Origin: DASUPK01 sp963744105 | GTDB lineage: Bacteria > Actinomycetota > Thermoleophilia > Solirubrobacterales > 70-9 | DNA: 64,000 nt | Assembly: GCA_963744105.1 (NCBI GenBank) | Contig: CAVUSJ010000003.1 | Location: forward strand, 1 to 64,000 | Direction of reading: 5' to 3' | Part shown: positions 48,163-57,249 of the stretch, piece by piece | Position numbering within the stretch: position 1 is the first letter of the stretch | Layout of the letters: the number at the start of each line of letters is the position of its first letter | Translations under genes and position numbers: made by a program | The notes under the pieces: generated by a model | The model's database searches: none | Told to the model about the DNA's origin: nothing | The model's input: the letters and a program-made list of their open reading frames with translations, nothing else

Positions 48163-48627
48163 ATGAGCTCCGTGGAGATGCCCCGCAAGTACGTGCCACC
48201 GCCCCTCGAGCTGGTGAAGAGCCGGATCGAGGAGCTGCTGCCGCCCGACGCCAAGGCGGAGATCGACGGCGGCGCCGTGGTGGTGGACGTGCGCGACCCG
48301 GAGCGCTTCGAGGCCGGTCACGTCGAGGGTGCCGTCAACGTGCCCTCCGGCGAGAGCGCCCGCGACGCTCACGAGGTCGCCTACGTGGAGGCGATCGAGA
48401 AGGCCGGGGCGTCCACCGGCGACCGGGTGATCCTGGTCTGCGGCGAGGGAAACCGCTCGGCGCGCACCGCCGACGCGCTGCAGAACGAGCATGACTTCGA
48501 CAACGTGGCCTCCGTCATCGGCGGATCGAAGCTCTGGAGCGAGCTCGGGTATCCCATCGAGGGAGAGATCGCGATCGGCGACGAAGAGGCCGAGACACAC
48601 CTGGAAGGCGAGGAGGACACGACCTGA
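48163..48627 (+). CDS. rhodanese-like sulfurtransferase
   Basis: The 154-residue protein has a single rhodanese domain with VVVDVRDPERFEAGHVEGAV and the active loop LVCGEGNRSART (Cys93). An acidic tail follows. It starts the sulfur-transfer cassette; its stop shares one base with the next start (TGATG). A TATACT at 48111-48116 may be its -10 element. Confidence 0.9.
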   Translation: MSSVEMPRKYVPPPLELVKSRIEELLPPDAKAEIDGGAVVVDVRDPERFEAGHVEGAVNVPSGESARDAHEVAYVEAIEKAGASTGDRVILVCGEGNRSARTADALQNEHDFDNVASVIGGSKLWSELGYPIEGEIAIGDEEAETHLEGEEDTT

Positions 48628-49826
48628 TGGCCAGCACCGAGACGCTCGACGACATCAAGGCACGCATCGAGCAGGTCACCGTGGAGGAGGCCGCGAATGA
48701 GCTCGCCTCCGGCGACGCGGTGCTGATCGACACCCGCGACGCGATCAACCGCCAGGAGATCCGCGTGGAGGGCGACGAGTTCGCCCCCGCGGGCAACGGC
48801 GGAATCGAGTCCCACACCGATGAGTTCGGCGACAGGGTCGCGGAGCTCGCGGGCGGCCGCGACAAGCGCGTGGTCCTCTACTGCAACGTCGGCAACCGCT
48901 CGGCGGTCGCCGCTGACGCGCTGATCCGCGAGCACGGCTTCGAGGACGTCGCCTCGGTCGAGGGCGGGATCGCCGCCTGGGAGACCGCCGGCCTGCCGGT
49001 CGTCGTACCGGAGGGGATGTCGGCCGAGCAGCGCAACCGCTACTCGCGGCACACCCTGCTCCCGGAGGTCGGCGTCGAGGGCCAGCTCAAGCTGCTCAAC
49101 TCGAAGGTGCTCCTGCTGGGCGCCGGTGGCCTCGGGGCCCCGACGGCCCTCTACCTGGCCGCGGCCGGGGTGGGGACGCTCGGGATCGTCGACGACGACG
49201 AGGTCGACGAGTCGAACCTCCAGCGCCAGGTCATCCACAACACCGAGCGCGTCGGGATGCCGAAGACGGAGTCCGCGCGCAAGACGATCGAGGCGCTCAA
49301 CCCGGACGTCAAGGTAGTCGAGTACCGGCAGCGGCTCGACGCCTCCAACATCATCGACATCATCAAGGACTACGACGTGATCGTGGACGGGGCGGACAAC
49401 TTCCCGACCCGCTATCTCCTCAACGACGCGTCGGTCCGGCTGCGCAAGCCGGTCGTCTCCGCGTCGATCCTCGCCTTCGACGGGCAGATCTCGACCTTCG
49501 TCCCGTTCGAGGGCCCCTGCTACCGGTGCCTCTATCCGACGCCGCCGCCCGCCGAGCTCGCTCCGAGCTGCGGCGCCGCCGGTGTGCTCGGTGCGATGGC
49601 CGGTGTGATGGGCCTGCTTCAGGCCAACGAGGTGCTGAAGCTCGTGATGGGCATCGGCGAGCCGCTGATCGGCCGCCTGCTCCTCTACGACTCGCTCGGC
49701 ACCCGCTTCACCGAGCTCAAGGTGCGGAGGGACCCGGAGTGCCCGATCTGCGGGCCGAACGCCGATGAGATCCCGGAGTCGGAGATGGGCAAGTTCCCGG
49801 ATTACGAGTTGTTCTGCGCGGGTTAA
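48627..49826 (+). CDS. rhodanese-ThiF fusion: sulfur-carrier adenylyltransferase
   Basis: The 399-residue protein has an N-terminal rhodanese domain (active loop LYCNVGNRSAVA, Cys86) and a C-terminal E1-like domain (LLGAGGLGAPTALYLAAAG at 163, DGADNFPTRYLLNDASV, zinc pairs CYRC and CPIC). The usual MoeZ/MOCS3 order is ThiF first and rhodanese last; here it is reversed. It should adenylate and sulfurate the C-terminus of a ubiquitin-like carrier, most likely the one encoded 25 bases downstream. Confidence 0.88.
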   Translation: MASTETLDDIKARIEQVTVEEAANELASGDAVLIDTRDAINRQEIRVEGDEFAPAGNGGIESHTDEFGDRVAELAGGRDKRVVLYCNVGNRSAVAADALIREHGFEDVASVEGGIAAWETAGLPVVVPEGMSAEQRNRYSRHTLLPEVGVEGQLKLLNSKVLLLGAGGLGAPTALYLAAAGVGTLGIVDDDEVDESNLQRQVIHNTERVGMPKTESARKTIEALNPDVKVVEYRQRLDASNIIDIIKDYDVIVDGADNFPTRYLLNDASVRLRKPVVSASILAFDGQISTFVPFEGPCYRCLYPTPPPAELAPSCGAAGVLGAMAGVMGLLQANEVLKLVMGIGEPLIGRLLLYDSLGTRFTELKVRRDPECPICGPNADEIPESEMGKFPDYELFCAG

Positions 49827-49851
49827 CCCCCAGCAGCTAGGTTTCCCGCCC

Positions 49852-50130
49852 ATGCCGACGATCAAGGTCCCACCAGTGCTGCGCCAACAGACCGACGGCG
49901 AGGCCGAGGTAAGCGTCGACGGCGCGACCGTCGGCGACGCGCTCAGGGCGCTTGCTGAGCGGTATCCCTCGACCAAGGACCAGCTCTTCTCCGAGGAGGG
50001 CGAGCTCAACCGCTACGTCAACGTCTACCTGAACGACGAGGACGTGCGGGTGCTCGACGGGCTCGACACCGGGGCGTCGGATTCGGACACCGTGGTGATC
50101 CTGCCTGCCATGGCCGGAGGCCATGGCTGA
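49852..50130 (+). CDS. CysO/MoaD-type sulfur carrier protein ending GGHG
   Basis: The 92-residue ubiquitin-fold protein resembles mycobacterial CysO: MPTIKVPPVLRQQTDG, RYVNVYLNDEDVRVLDGLDT and DTVVILPAMAGGHG. Active carriers end in GG; here two residues (HG) follow, so trimming by a protease would be needed before adenylation, as known for some actinobacterial carriers. No cysM or mec gene is next to it. Product could be cysteine, molybdopterin, thiamine or another sulfur compound. Confidence 0.85.
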   Translation: MPTIKVPPVLRQQTDGEAEVSVDGATVGDALRALAERYPSTKDQLFSEEGELNRYVNVYLNDEDVRVLDGLDTGASDSDTVVILPAMAGGHG

Positions 50131-50263
50131 CGCTGGGGAGCTCGCCGTCTTTCGCATACGGGTTGCTCGGTGGTTTGTTGCCTGGCCGTGAACGTCCTGT
50201 GTGACCTCTGTTACGTTTGCTCCACCGAGACGGATTTCGTAGGGGAGGGAACACCGGGCTTGA

Positions 50264-51799
50264 ATGACCTCTGAGCAGCTCCAACAGACGGGCCTCGCCC
50301 GCAGGGAAGTGTCCGACGAGATGCCGCCCGGTCGCGAATCCGAGGACCTGCAGCCGGGGGCCGCCGGGGTCCTGCCGACGAGCGGCGGCAGGGCCGCCCG
50401 CGCCCGCGGCGCGATCCTCCGCCGGCTGCTTGCGCTCTCCGACTGGGCCTCCTTGGTGGTGGGGACGTCGGTCGCCTACCTGCTCGTCTCGAGTCCGCCC
50501 GTGCACGCTTCCTCGATCGCCTGGTCGGCGGCGTTCGGCCCGGCCTGGATCCTGGTGATGAAGCTCCACGGCCTGTATGACCAGGACCACCGCCGCATCC
50601 GGCACAGCACTCTGGACGAGCTTCCAGCTCTCTTCTCGGCGGTGGTGATCGGCACCGTCACGGTGGGAGTGCTCACGCGCATCACCCCCGCGCCCTACAT
50701 CTCCGGCACGGCGCTGAGCATCCTGGCCGTGACCGCCTTCGTCGTCTGCGCCTCGCTGCGAGGCCTCATCCGCCAGATCTGGCATGCGCGGCGTCCCCCC
50801 GAGAAGTCGGCGCTGGTGGGCTCGGGCGCGGCCATGCGGCGGCTGAGCCGGAGGATCGAGACGCATCCCGAGGTCCACCTGTCCCTAGTCGGCTACTTCG
50901 GCGATGAGCCCGACTCGCATTCGGATACCGGAGCCAACGGCGGCAACGGGAACATGAGATGCCTCGGGCCGCGATCCGAGGTGATCTCGGTGGCGGAGCA
51001 GCGCGGCCTGGAGCACATCCTGGTGGCGGACGAATCGATCTCGACGGACGACCTGCGACGCCTGATCGGGGACTGCAAGCGCTTCGGCCTCTCGCTCACC
51101 CTCGTCGCGCCGAACGCCGAGCTGCTCGGCCCCGGGATCCAGCTCAACCGCCTCGGCGAGCTGCCGCTCCTGGACTTCGCGTTCTCGGACCCGCCGCGAT
51201 CGACGATGGCGCTGAAGCGCGGGATCGACATCATCGTCTCGGCCGGCATGCTTGTACTGCTCTCGCCCCTGCTGCTGGTCGTGGCCATCGCGATCAAGCT
51301 CGACTCGCGGGGCCCGGTCCTGTTCAAGCAGGTCAGGGTCGGCAGGGACGGCAGGCGCTTCGTGATGGTCAAGTTCCGGACGATGGTGCAGGGCGCCGAC
51401 CAGAGGCTGGACGAGGTGGTGGACACCGGAACCCTCGCGGAGCCGTCCTTCAAGGTCCCCAAGGACCCGCGCCACACCTGGATCGGGCGACGGCTGCGCC
51501 GCCTCAGCCTCGACGAGACGCCGCAGCTCCTCAACGTGCTGCGCGGGGAGATGTCGCTGGTCGGGCCCCGCCCGGAGGAGGAGGCGGTCGTCGCGCTCTA
51601 CGACGAGCGTCAGCTCCTGCGCCTCGGCGTGAAGCCCGGGCTGACCGGGCCGATGCAGGTCTACGGCCGCGGCGACCTCACCTTCGAGGAGCGGCTCGCG
51701 CTCGAGCGCGCGTACATCGACAATCTCTCGATCGCTCAGGACGTCGCGATCCTGCTGCGCACCCCACGCGCGGTAATTGGCGGCAGCGGCGCCTACTGA
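50264..51799 (+). CDS. polyprenyl-phosphate sugar phosphotransferase initiating exopolysaccharide synthesis
   Basis: The 511-residue protein has four N-terminal helices (WASLVVGTSVAYLLV and others), a Rossmann-like middle, a fifth helix (IDIIVSAGMLVLLSPLLLVV) and the catalytic sugar transferase domain with FKQVRVGRDGRRFVMVKFRT, RLSLDETPQLLNVLRGEMSL and VGPRPEEE. This is the WbaP/WcaJ architecture that loads the first sugar phosphate on undecaprenyl phosphate. GGGAGGGA precedes the start. It heads the polysaccharide locus. Confidence 0.93.
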   Translation: MTSEQLQQTGLARREVSDEMPPGRESEDLQPGAAGVLPTSGGRAARARGAILRRLLALSDWASLVVGTSVAYLLVSSPPVHASSIAWSAAFGPAWILVMKLHGLYDQDHRRIRHSTLDELPALFSAVVIGTVTVGVLTRITPAPYISGTALSILAVTAFVVCASLRGLIRQIWHARRPPEKSALVGSGAAMRRLSRRIETHPEVHLSLVGYFGDEPDSHSDTGANGGNGNMRCLGPRSEVISVAEQRGLEHILVADESISTDDLRRLIGDCKRFGLSLTLVAPNAELLGPGIQLNRLGELPLLDFAFSDPPRSTMALKRGIDIIVSAGMLVLLSPLLLVVAIAIKLDSRGPVLFKQVRVGRDGRRFVMVKFRTMVQGADQRLDEVVDTGTLAEPSFKVPKDPRHTWIGRRLRRLSLDETPQLLNVLRGEMSLVGPRPEEEAVVALYDERQLLRLGVKPGLTGPMQVYGRGDLTFEERLALERAYIDNLSIAQDVAILLRTPRAVIGGSGAY

Positions 51800-52676
51800 T
51801 CCGGCGGGCCGCTTCGTCGTGGCGATCGTCAGCCACGGCGCGCCGGAGCTCCTGCGGAGCTGCCTGCGGTCCTTCGAGACGACGGATGACTGCAAGCCGC
51901 GCCGGGTGGTCGTCGTGGACAGCGGCAGCCCCGACTCGACGCCGGACATGGTCGCCAGGGAGTTCCCCTGGGTCGAGCTGCTCCGGCGCGAGAACATCGG
52001 CTTCGCCGCGGCGAACAACCTGGTGCTGCGCGAGCCCGGGGCCGAATTCGTCCAGCTGCTCAACCCTGACACCGAGCTGAGGGACGGGACCCTCCGGGCC
52101 TGCCTCGAGCGAATGGACGGGGACCCGGCGATCGGCATGGTCGGCTGCAAGCTCGTGCTTCCGACGGGGGAGCTCGATCACGCCTGCAAGCGCTCCTTCC
52201 CGACGCCGCTGTCGGCGCTCGCCCACTTCAGCGGGGTCGGTCGCTCCGACGCCGCACCCAGCCCGCTGAGCCAGTACCGCGCGACGGATCTCGGCGAGGA
52301 CGAGCCGGGCCCCGTCGACGCCGTGAACGGCGCGTTCATGCTGGTCAGGGCGGATGCGATCCGGGAGGTGGGCCCGCTCGACGAGGGCTACTGGCTCTAC
52401 ATGGAGGACCTCGACTGGTGCTACCGCTTCTGGCAGCGCGGCTGGACGGTGTTCTACGAGCCCGCCGGGGTGGCGCTGCACGTCAAGGGAGGGTCGAGCG
52501 GAGCCCGCCGCGGGTTCCGGCAGCAGGTCGCCTTCCATCGCGGGATGGGCCGCTTCTACAGGAAGTTCTACGCGCCCAAGCGCTCGCTGCTCACGTCGGT
52601 GGCGGTGTACCTCGGGATTGGCGTGAAGCTGCTGGCGAGCCTCGCCGGCATAGCTCTGTCGCGCGCGCGGGGCTAG
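51777..52676 (+). CDS. family 2 glycosyltransferase
   Basis: The 299-residue protein, starting at TTG inside the end of the previous gene, has the GT2 pattern VAIVSHGAPELLRSCLRSFE, ENIGFAAANNLVL, VQLLNPDTEL (DxD) and NGAFMLVRADAIREVGPLDE with YMEDLDWCYRFWQRGW. This matches rhamnosyltransferase-like enzymes of cell-surface polysaccharides. A C-terminal helix may attach it to the membrane. Confidence 0.9.
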   Translation: MAAAAPTDPAGRFVVAIVSHGAPELLRSCLRSFETTDDCKPRRVVVVDSGSPDSTPDMVAREFPWVELLRRENIGFAAANNLVLREPGAEFVQLLNPDTELRDGTLRACLERMDGDPAIGMVGCKLVLPTGELDHACKRSFPTPLSALAHFSGVGRSDAAPSPLSQYRATDLGEDEPGPVDAVNGAFMLVRADAIREVGPLDEGYWLYMEDLDWCYRFWQRGWTVFYEPAGVALHVKGGSSGARRGFRQQVAFHRGMGRFYRKFYAPKRSLLTSVAVYLGIGVKLLASLAGIALSRARG

Positions 52677-52707
52677 TTGCGGACCGGCGGCACCCCCCGA
52701 GCCGGTG

Positions 52708-53748
52708 TCAGGGCTTCCCGCCGGTCAGGCGGGTGAACGCGTGCCAGGCGGGCTTCGGGACGAGCCCGGACGTGAAGAGGCCGGTGTGGTCGAACCAGAT
52801 GCCGCCCGGGACGTCGCGCCACGAGTACCAGATGACCCCGTCGATCTTGTAGCGCCGCCGGTTGTGTGCCATCAGGCTGTAGGTCTGGCGAAGGTAGTCG
52901 GCCTGCCTGCTCGCCGAGACGGTGAGCGCCGTCCTCGGGCTGCCGCCGGTGGCCCAGCCGACCTCGGTCAGCCAGAGGCTGGCCTTCCGGTCCCGGTGGC
53001 GAGACATGGTCCTGCGCATCTCCCTGACCCGGTCCAGGGCCTGTTGCGGCGTCGTCGAGTAGGGGTGCAGCGCGGCCGCGTCGAAGAGCGGCTTGGCCCC
53101 GTTCCGGTAGAGGCCCTGCAGGAACCTGTCGCTGGTCATCCCATGCTTGACCTCCGGGGTGGGGAAGAGGCCCGCAAGCACGATCCGCGCCCGCGGGTCG
53201 CCGGCCTCGATGCCCGCGTGGAAGCTCCTCAGCAGCCGGACGTACTGCTTCGGATTCGGCTTTCGGGTCCAGAAGCTGGGCGAGTTGACCTCGTTCCAGA
53301 GCTGCCACCAGTCGACCTCCAGCGGCGGGATCTCGGGGTGCTGCTGCCAGAAGGCGCCGCCCTGCCCGTACCGCTGGGCGGCGGCCTCGACGAAACGCTG
53401 GAAGTCGCCCAGGTGCCCGCTGAGGGGGGGCAGGTTGGGGCGCCGCGCCACCCATGGAGGCGAGCCGTACACGGTCGGGAGCACCCTGATCCCGTTCAGG
53501 GCAGCGTCCCCGATGATCTGGTCGTAGTGGGTCCAGTCGTAGCCGGACGGCCCCGATGACTGCACGGCCCCCCAGTAGAGGTTGATCCGAAGGGTGCCGA
53601 GGCGCCCGTCGCCCATCCGGTTGATCTCCGACGTGCTCGGGTCGATCGCCGGGATGGCGCCGTAGAAAGACCGCGGGGCCGCGTGCGCCTGAGCGGCGCC
53701 CATCAGGGACGCCAGGGCCGCCGCCAGGACCGTGATCCGGCGCGTCAG
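52708..53748 (-). CDS. secreted GH39/PslG-like glycoside hydrolase, second of a tandem pair
   Basis: The protein has a signal peptide that needs a CTG start at 53748 (LTRRITVLAAALASLMGAAQ); the CTG overlaps the stop of the upstream paralogue as CTGA. ATG 53703 would lose most of the signal. The TIM barrel has the acid/base Glu in LWNEVNSPSFW and the nucleophile Glu in LTEVGWATGG, as in clan GH-A enzymes. PslG-type hydrolases act on the exopolysaccharide made by their own locus. It is about 60 percent alike to its neighbour by eye. Confidence 0.8.
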   Translation of the reverse strand: MTRRITVLAAALASLMGAAQAHAAPRSFYGAIPAIDPSTSEINRMGDGRLGTLRINLYWGAVQSSGPSGYDWTHYDQIIGDAALNGIRVLPTVYGSPPWVARRPNLPPLSGHLGDFQRFVEAAAQRYGQGGAFWQQHPEIPPLEVDWWQLWNEVNSPSFWTRKPNPKQYVRLLRSFHAGIEAGDPRARIVLAGLFPTPEVKHGMTSDRFLQGLYRNGAKPLFDAAALHPYSTTPQQALDRVREMRRTMSRHRDRKASLWLTEVGWATGGSPRTALTVSASRQADYLRQTYSLMAHNRRRYKIDGVIWYSWRDVPGGIWFDHTGLFTSGLVPKPAWHAFTRLTGGKP

Positions 53749-54785
53749 CCCGGGCTTCCGCCGGTCAGGGCGGTGAACGCCGTCCATGCGGGCTTCGGAT
53801 CGAAGTCCGAAGTGAAGAGGCCGGTGTGGAAGAACCAGATCGGGCCGGGGACGTCTCTCCACGAATACCAGACCGCTCCGGCGATCCCGAGCCGGCCGCG
53901 GTTGGCCGCCATCAGGCCGAAGGTCTTGCGCAGGTAGGTCGCCTGACGCTGCGGCGAGACCGTGAGCGGCGTCGGCGGGTTGCCGCCGGTGGCCCAGCCC
54001 ATCTCCGTGATCCAGATGGGCGTCCGCCGGTCCTTGAACCGGTTCATGATCTTGCGCGTCTCCTTGACGGCATTGAGGGCGTCGCGCGGCGTCGTCGCGT
54101 ACGGATGGACGGCGACGGCGTCGAACAGCCCCTTCGCCTTGCGCCGGTAGATCCCGGGCAGGTAGCGGTCGAGGTTGATCCCGTGCTTGATCTGCGGCGT
54201 CCGGAAGAGCCCCGCTAGGACGATGTGCGCCGACGGGTCTCCGGCCTTGATCCCGCCGTGGAACACCCGCAGCAGGCCGACGTACTGCTTGACGCTCGGC
54301 TTGGAGTACCAGAAGCTCGGCGAGTTGACCTCGTTCCAGAGCTGCCAGTCGGTCACCGGCGTCCTGGGGATGCTGGGGTTCTCCGACCAGAAGCTCCCGT
54401 TGGCCCCGTAGCGGGCGGCGGCGGCCTGCACGAACGCCCCGAAGGCGGCCGTGTGCGCCTTGTCCGGCGGGTAGTTCGTCTTGTTGGCGGCCCAGGACGG
54501 CGAGCTGTAGACGGTCGGCAGCACGCGGATGCCCTGCTGGGCGGCGGCGCCGATGATCGCGTCGTAGTGGCCCCATTGGTACGAGGAGCCCTCGCTCGGC
54601 TGAACCGCGCCCCAGACGAAGTTGATCCGAAGCGTTCCCACTTTGCCGGTGCCCATTCGGGCGATCTCGGAGGAATCCGGGTCGTTGGCGGCGATCACGC
54701 CGTAGAACGCCCGCGGCGCTGCCGCGCTCGCGTGGGCAACCAGCAGCATGCAGATCAGGATCGTCGCGATGACGAAGCGGCGCAC
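53745..54785 (-). CDS. secreted GH39/PslG-like glycoside hydrolase, first of a tandem pair
   Basis: The 346-residue protein has a signal peptide (VRRFVIATILICMLLVAHAS) after AGGAG at seven-base spacing from GTG 54785. The barrel motifs are RINFVWGAVQPSE, VLPTVYSSPSWAA, LWNEVNSPSFW (acid/base Glu) and WITEMGWATGG (nucleophile Glu). The C-terminal TGLFTSDFDPKPAWTAFTAL is shared with its paralogue. It likely cuts the polymer made by surrounding genes, for release or length control. Confidence 0.83.
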   Translation of the reverse strand: MRRFVIATILICMLLVAHASAAAPRAFYGVIAANDPDSSEIARMGTGKVGTLRINFVWGAVQPSEGSSYQWGHYDAIIGAAAQQGIRVLPTVYSSPSWAANKTNYPPDKAHTAAFGAFVQAAAARYGANGSFWSENPSIPRTPVTDWQLWNEVNSPSFWYSKPSVKQYVGLLRVFHGGIKAGDPSAHIVLAGLFRTPQIKHGINLDRYLPGIYRRKAKGLFDAVAVHPYATTPRDALNAVKETRKIMNRFKDRRTPIWITEMGWATGGNPPTPLTVSPQRQATYLRKTFGLMAANRGRLGIAGAVWYSWRDVPGPIWFFHTGLFTSDFDPKPAWTAFTALTGGSPG

Positions 54786-54798
54786 GTTCACACTCCTC

Positions 54799-55295
54799 TT
54801 ACTTGGTGGTCTTGTCGGGCCCTGCGCCCGTCGGTCCTGCGGCCGGTCCCGGCCGACGCAGGGGCGCCGCGGTTGTCTTCCCCGCCGGCTTCGCGGTGCG
54901 CCGTCGTCGGAGCACCACGCCGGCAACCACGACGATGACCCCGGCGACGATCAGCAGGAAGACCGGGCTGGTGAAGATGCTCCCCGAGTCCCGCCGCCGC
55001 CGCCGCCGCTCGAGCCGCTCGAGCCGCTCGAAACCGGCGCGACGGTGTCGTTCGCCCGAGCCTTGCCCTTCTTGTTGTCCTGCTTGGCCTTCTGGCTCTC
55101 GCCGCTGCTGCCGACCGTGCTCTCGGGGAGCGTCGAGGTGGACGTTCCCCCGGATGCGGAGCCCGAATGAGCCCCGGACTGCGGCGCCTTGGGCAGGTAT
55201 TCGCTGCCGGCGGGGGAGGCCAGCGCGGCGGGAGCGAGGGCGAGCATCGTCATCGCTCCCGCAAGCAGACATGTCGTTGTCTTGCGAGCGATCAT
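54799..55295 (-). pseudogene. surface protein with C-terminal membrane anchor, frame broken in a GGC repeat
   Basis: One frame gives a signal peptide (MIARKTTTCLLAGAMTMLAL) and a low-complexity Ser/Gly region ending in SSGGGGGG. The other gives DSGSIFTSPVFLLIVAGVIV, VVAGVVLRRRRTAKP and a basic Pro-rich tail to the stop at 54799. The two halves join if one G is added in the GGC run at about 54992-55008. The whole would be a type I membrane protein with outer Ser-rich stalk. A repeat-linked frame change could be phase variation, mutation or a sequencing error. Confidence 0.65.
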
Positions 55296-55352
55296 CCGAA
55301 TCGGTGAGGGGGCGAAGATACTGCCTTGCCCTCGTCGCTGAGTGGGGGTGCC

Positions 55353-57227
55353 ATGTTCTCAACGATCAAACAACACGCCGTGGCGGGACTGGTTGCGGCG
55401 GCCTTCATCGCCGCCGCCTTCGCCCAGGGGCTCTTCAACCCGACGGGATACGCCGGGGCGTCGATCGTCGTCTGGGCAGCGGTCATCGCCGGATTGGCGG
55501 GCGGGGTGCTGCCCACGACGCGCGTGGGCGCACTCGCCATGACGGCCGGGGCCTGCCTGGCTGGGATCGCGATCCTGGCTGGGCTGTCCGTGACCTGGGC
55601 CGCCGACCAGGGGCGGGCATTCGAGGAGGCCACCAGAGCCGCCTTCTACGTCGGGCTGTTCTCGCTAGCCGCATGCACCGCAGGCCGCGGCGGCCGCGCC
55701 GAGTGGCTGATCGGCCTCGTCGTGGGGCTCGGTGTGGTTTCCGTGGTGAGCCTGTTCGCCTACCTGCAGCCGGGAGTGCTCGACAGCGGCGGCAGCGACC
55801 TCCCGGGCGCCGCCGGGCGCCTGGCCTATCCGATCGGGTACTGGAACGCGACGGCCGCGCTGCTCGTGGCCGCGAGCACCCTGCTCGCCCACGCCGGCGT
55901 GCGCTCACCCTCCCGGGCGCTGCGAACGGCCGCGATCACGGCAATCCCGCTCGCGATCCTCGCGCTCTGGCTCACCGGCTCGCGCGGAGGCGCAGCGGCC
56001 ATCGCGATCGCCTGGATCGTCCTTCTCGCTGCCTCTCCCGACCGGCCTCGGCAGCTCGCCGTGATGATGATCGGGCTGGCCGGCGCAGCGGCGCTGGTGA
56101 TGGTCGCGACGCAGCTGGACTCGCTCACAAACACCGTCGTGGACAGCGCAAGGAGGGCCGACGGGGACCGCATGTCGATCGTCTGCATCGCCGTCGCCGC
56201 ATTGACCGCGGCGGCCGCCTGGCGCCTCGACCGCTGGCGGCCCTCGGTGCAGATGTCGCGCCGATCCTGGCTGGCGGTTGCCTGCATCGCATTCGTGGCG
56301 GCCGTCGCCGCGATCATCGCGGTGGACCCGGGTGCGCGGCTTCACAATTTCGAGAAGGCTCCGCCCACCCACAAGGGGGTGTCGGTGGGAGCGGCCGAGC
56401 TGAGCTCCAATGGCCGCTGGCAGTTCTGGGGACAGGCGATCGACGCATTCGCCGCCGAGCCGCTCCACGGAGTCGGCGCCGGTGGCTTCGAGAGCTGGTG
56501 GGGGCGCCACGGGGACGTCGCCCTGTTCGTTCGCAACCCTCACTCCCTGCCGCTCCAGGAGGGGGCGGAGCTCGGCATCCCCGGTATCGCCCTTTTCCTC
56601 GGCTTCTGCGCGACGCTGGCCATCTCATGTCGTCGCCGGCTGGCCGAGGGCCGCGGCGGCGACGCCGGGGTGCTGATCGCCCTGCTTCTCGCCGGCGCCG
56701 TCAGCGCGATCTTCGACTGGACCTGGCAGGTCCCGGCCGTCTTCGGGCCGTCCCTGGTTGCCGCTTCCCTTCTGCTGGCCTCGGCGCCCGCCGGAGAGCT
56801 CGGTCGCGCCGGCCGGTGGTTGGGCGCCGGTACCATCGCGGTGGGCTCGCTGGCAGCGGTGGCCGCCGGCATCGTCGTCCTCAGCGAGCTCGAGCTCAGC
56901 CAGAGCCGTGACGCGGCCTCCGCCGGTCACACCGATCAGGCGATCGACCACGCCCGAAGGGCGAGCGACATCCAGCCGTGGGCCGCCGAGCCCTACATCC
57001 AGCTCGCCCAGCTCGAACTTCAGCGAGGCGACCTTGAGACGGCCCTGGCCGACATCAAGCGGGCCGAGGAGCGGGACTCCGAGGATTGGCGTCCCCTGGT
57101 GGTTGAAGCTACCCTGCAGCAGAGGCGAGGGGATTTCCAGGCGGCCCGAGCCGCTTACTTGCAGGCTGACCGGATGACACCCCTGCCGCTCGTCGACATC
57201 GTGTTTCCACCTGGAGGTCAGGGATGA
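55353..57227 (+). CDS. O-antigen ligase-like membrane protein with C-terminal TPR region
   Basis: The 624-residue protein has about twelve helices, the Wzy_C region (LWLTGSRGGAAAIAIAWIVL, VGAGGFESWWGRHG, VRNPHSLPLQEGAELGIPGI) and a C-terminal tetratricopeptide-like segment (AIDHARRASDIQPWAAEPYI, QLAQLELQRGDLETALADIK). It may polymerise or ligate the repeat units outside the membrane. TPR extensions are found in several actinobacterial members. It is divergent from the anchor-protein gene. Confidence 0.87.
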   Translation: MFSTIKQHAVAGLVAAAFIAAAFAQGLFNPTGYAGASIVVWAAVIAGLAGGVLPTTRVGALAMTAGACLAGIAILAGLSVTWAADQGRAFEEATRAAFYVGLFSLAACTAGRGGRAEWLIGLVVGLGVVSVVSLFAYLQPGVLDSGGSDLPGAAGRLAYPIGYWNATAALLVAASTLLAHAGVRSPSRALRTAAITAIPLAILALWLTGSRGGAAAIAIAWIVLLAASPDRPRQLAVMMIGLAGAAALVMVATQLDSLTNTVVDSARRADGDRMSIVCIAVAALTAAAAWRLDRWRPSVQMSRRSWLAVACIAFVAAVAAIIAVDPGARLHNFEKAPPTHKGVSVGAAELSSNGRWQFWGQAIDAFAAEPLHGVGAGGFESWWGRHGDVALFVRNPHSLPLQEGAELGIPGIALFLGFCATLAISCRRRLAEGRGGDAGVLIALLLAGAVSAIFDWTWQVPAVFGPSLVAASLLLASAPAGELGRAGRWLGAGTIAVGSLAAVAAGIVVLSELELSQSRDAASAGHTDQAIDHARRASDIQPWAAEPYIQLAQLELQRGDLETALADIKRAEERDSEDWRPLVVEATLQQRRGDFQAARAAYLQADRMTPLPLVDIVFPPGGQG

Positions 57228-57249
57228 CCCAGGACGAGAGGCCACCGCC

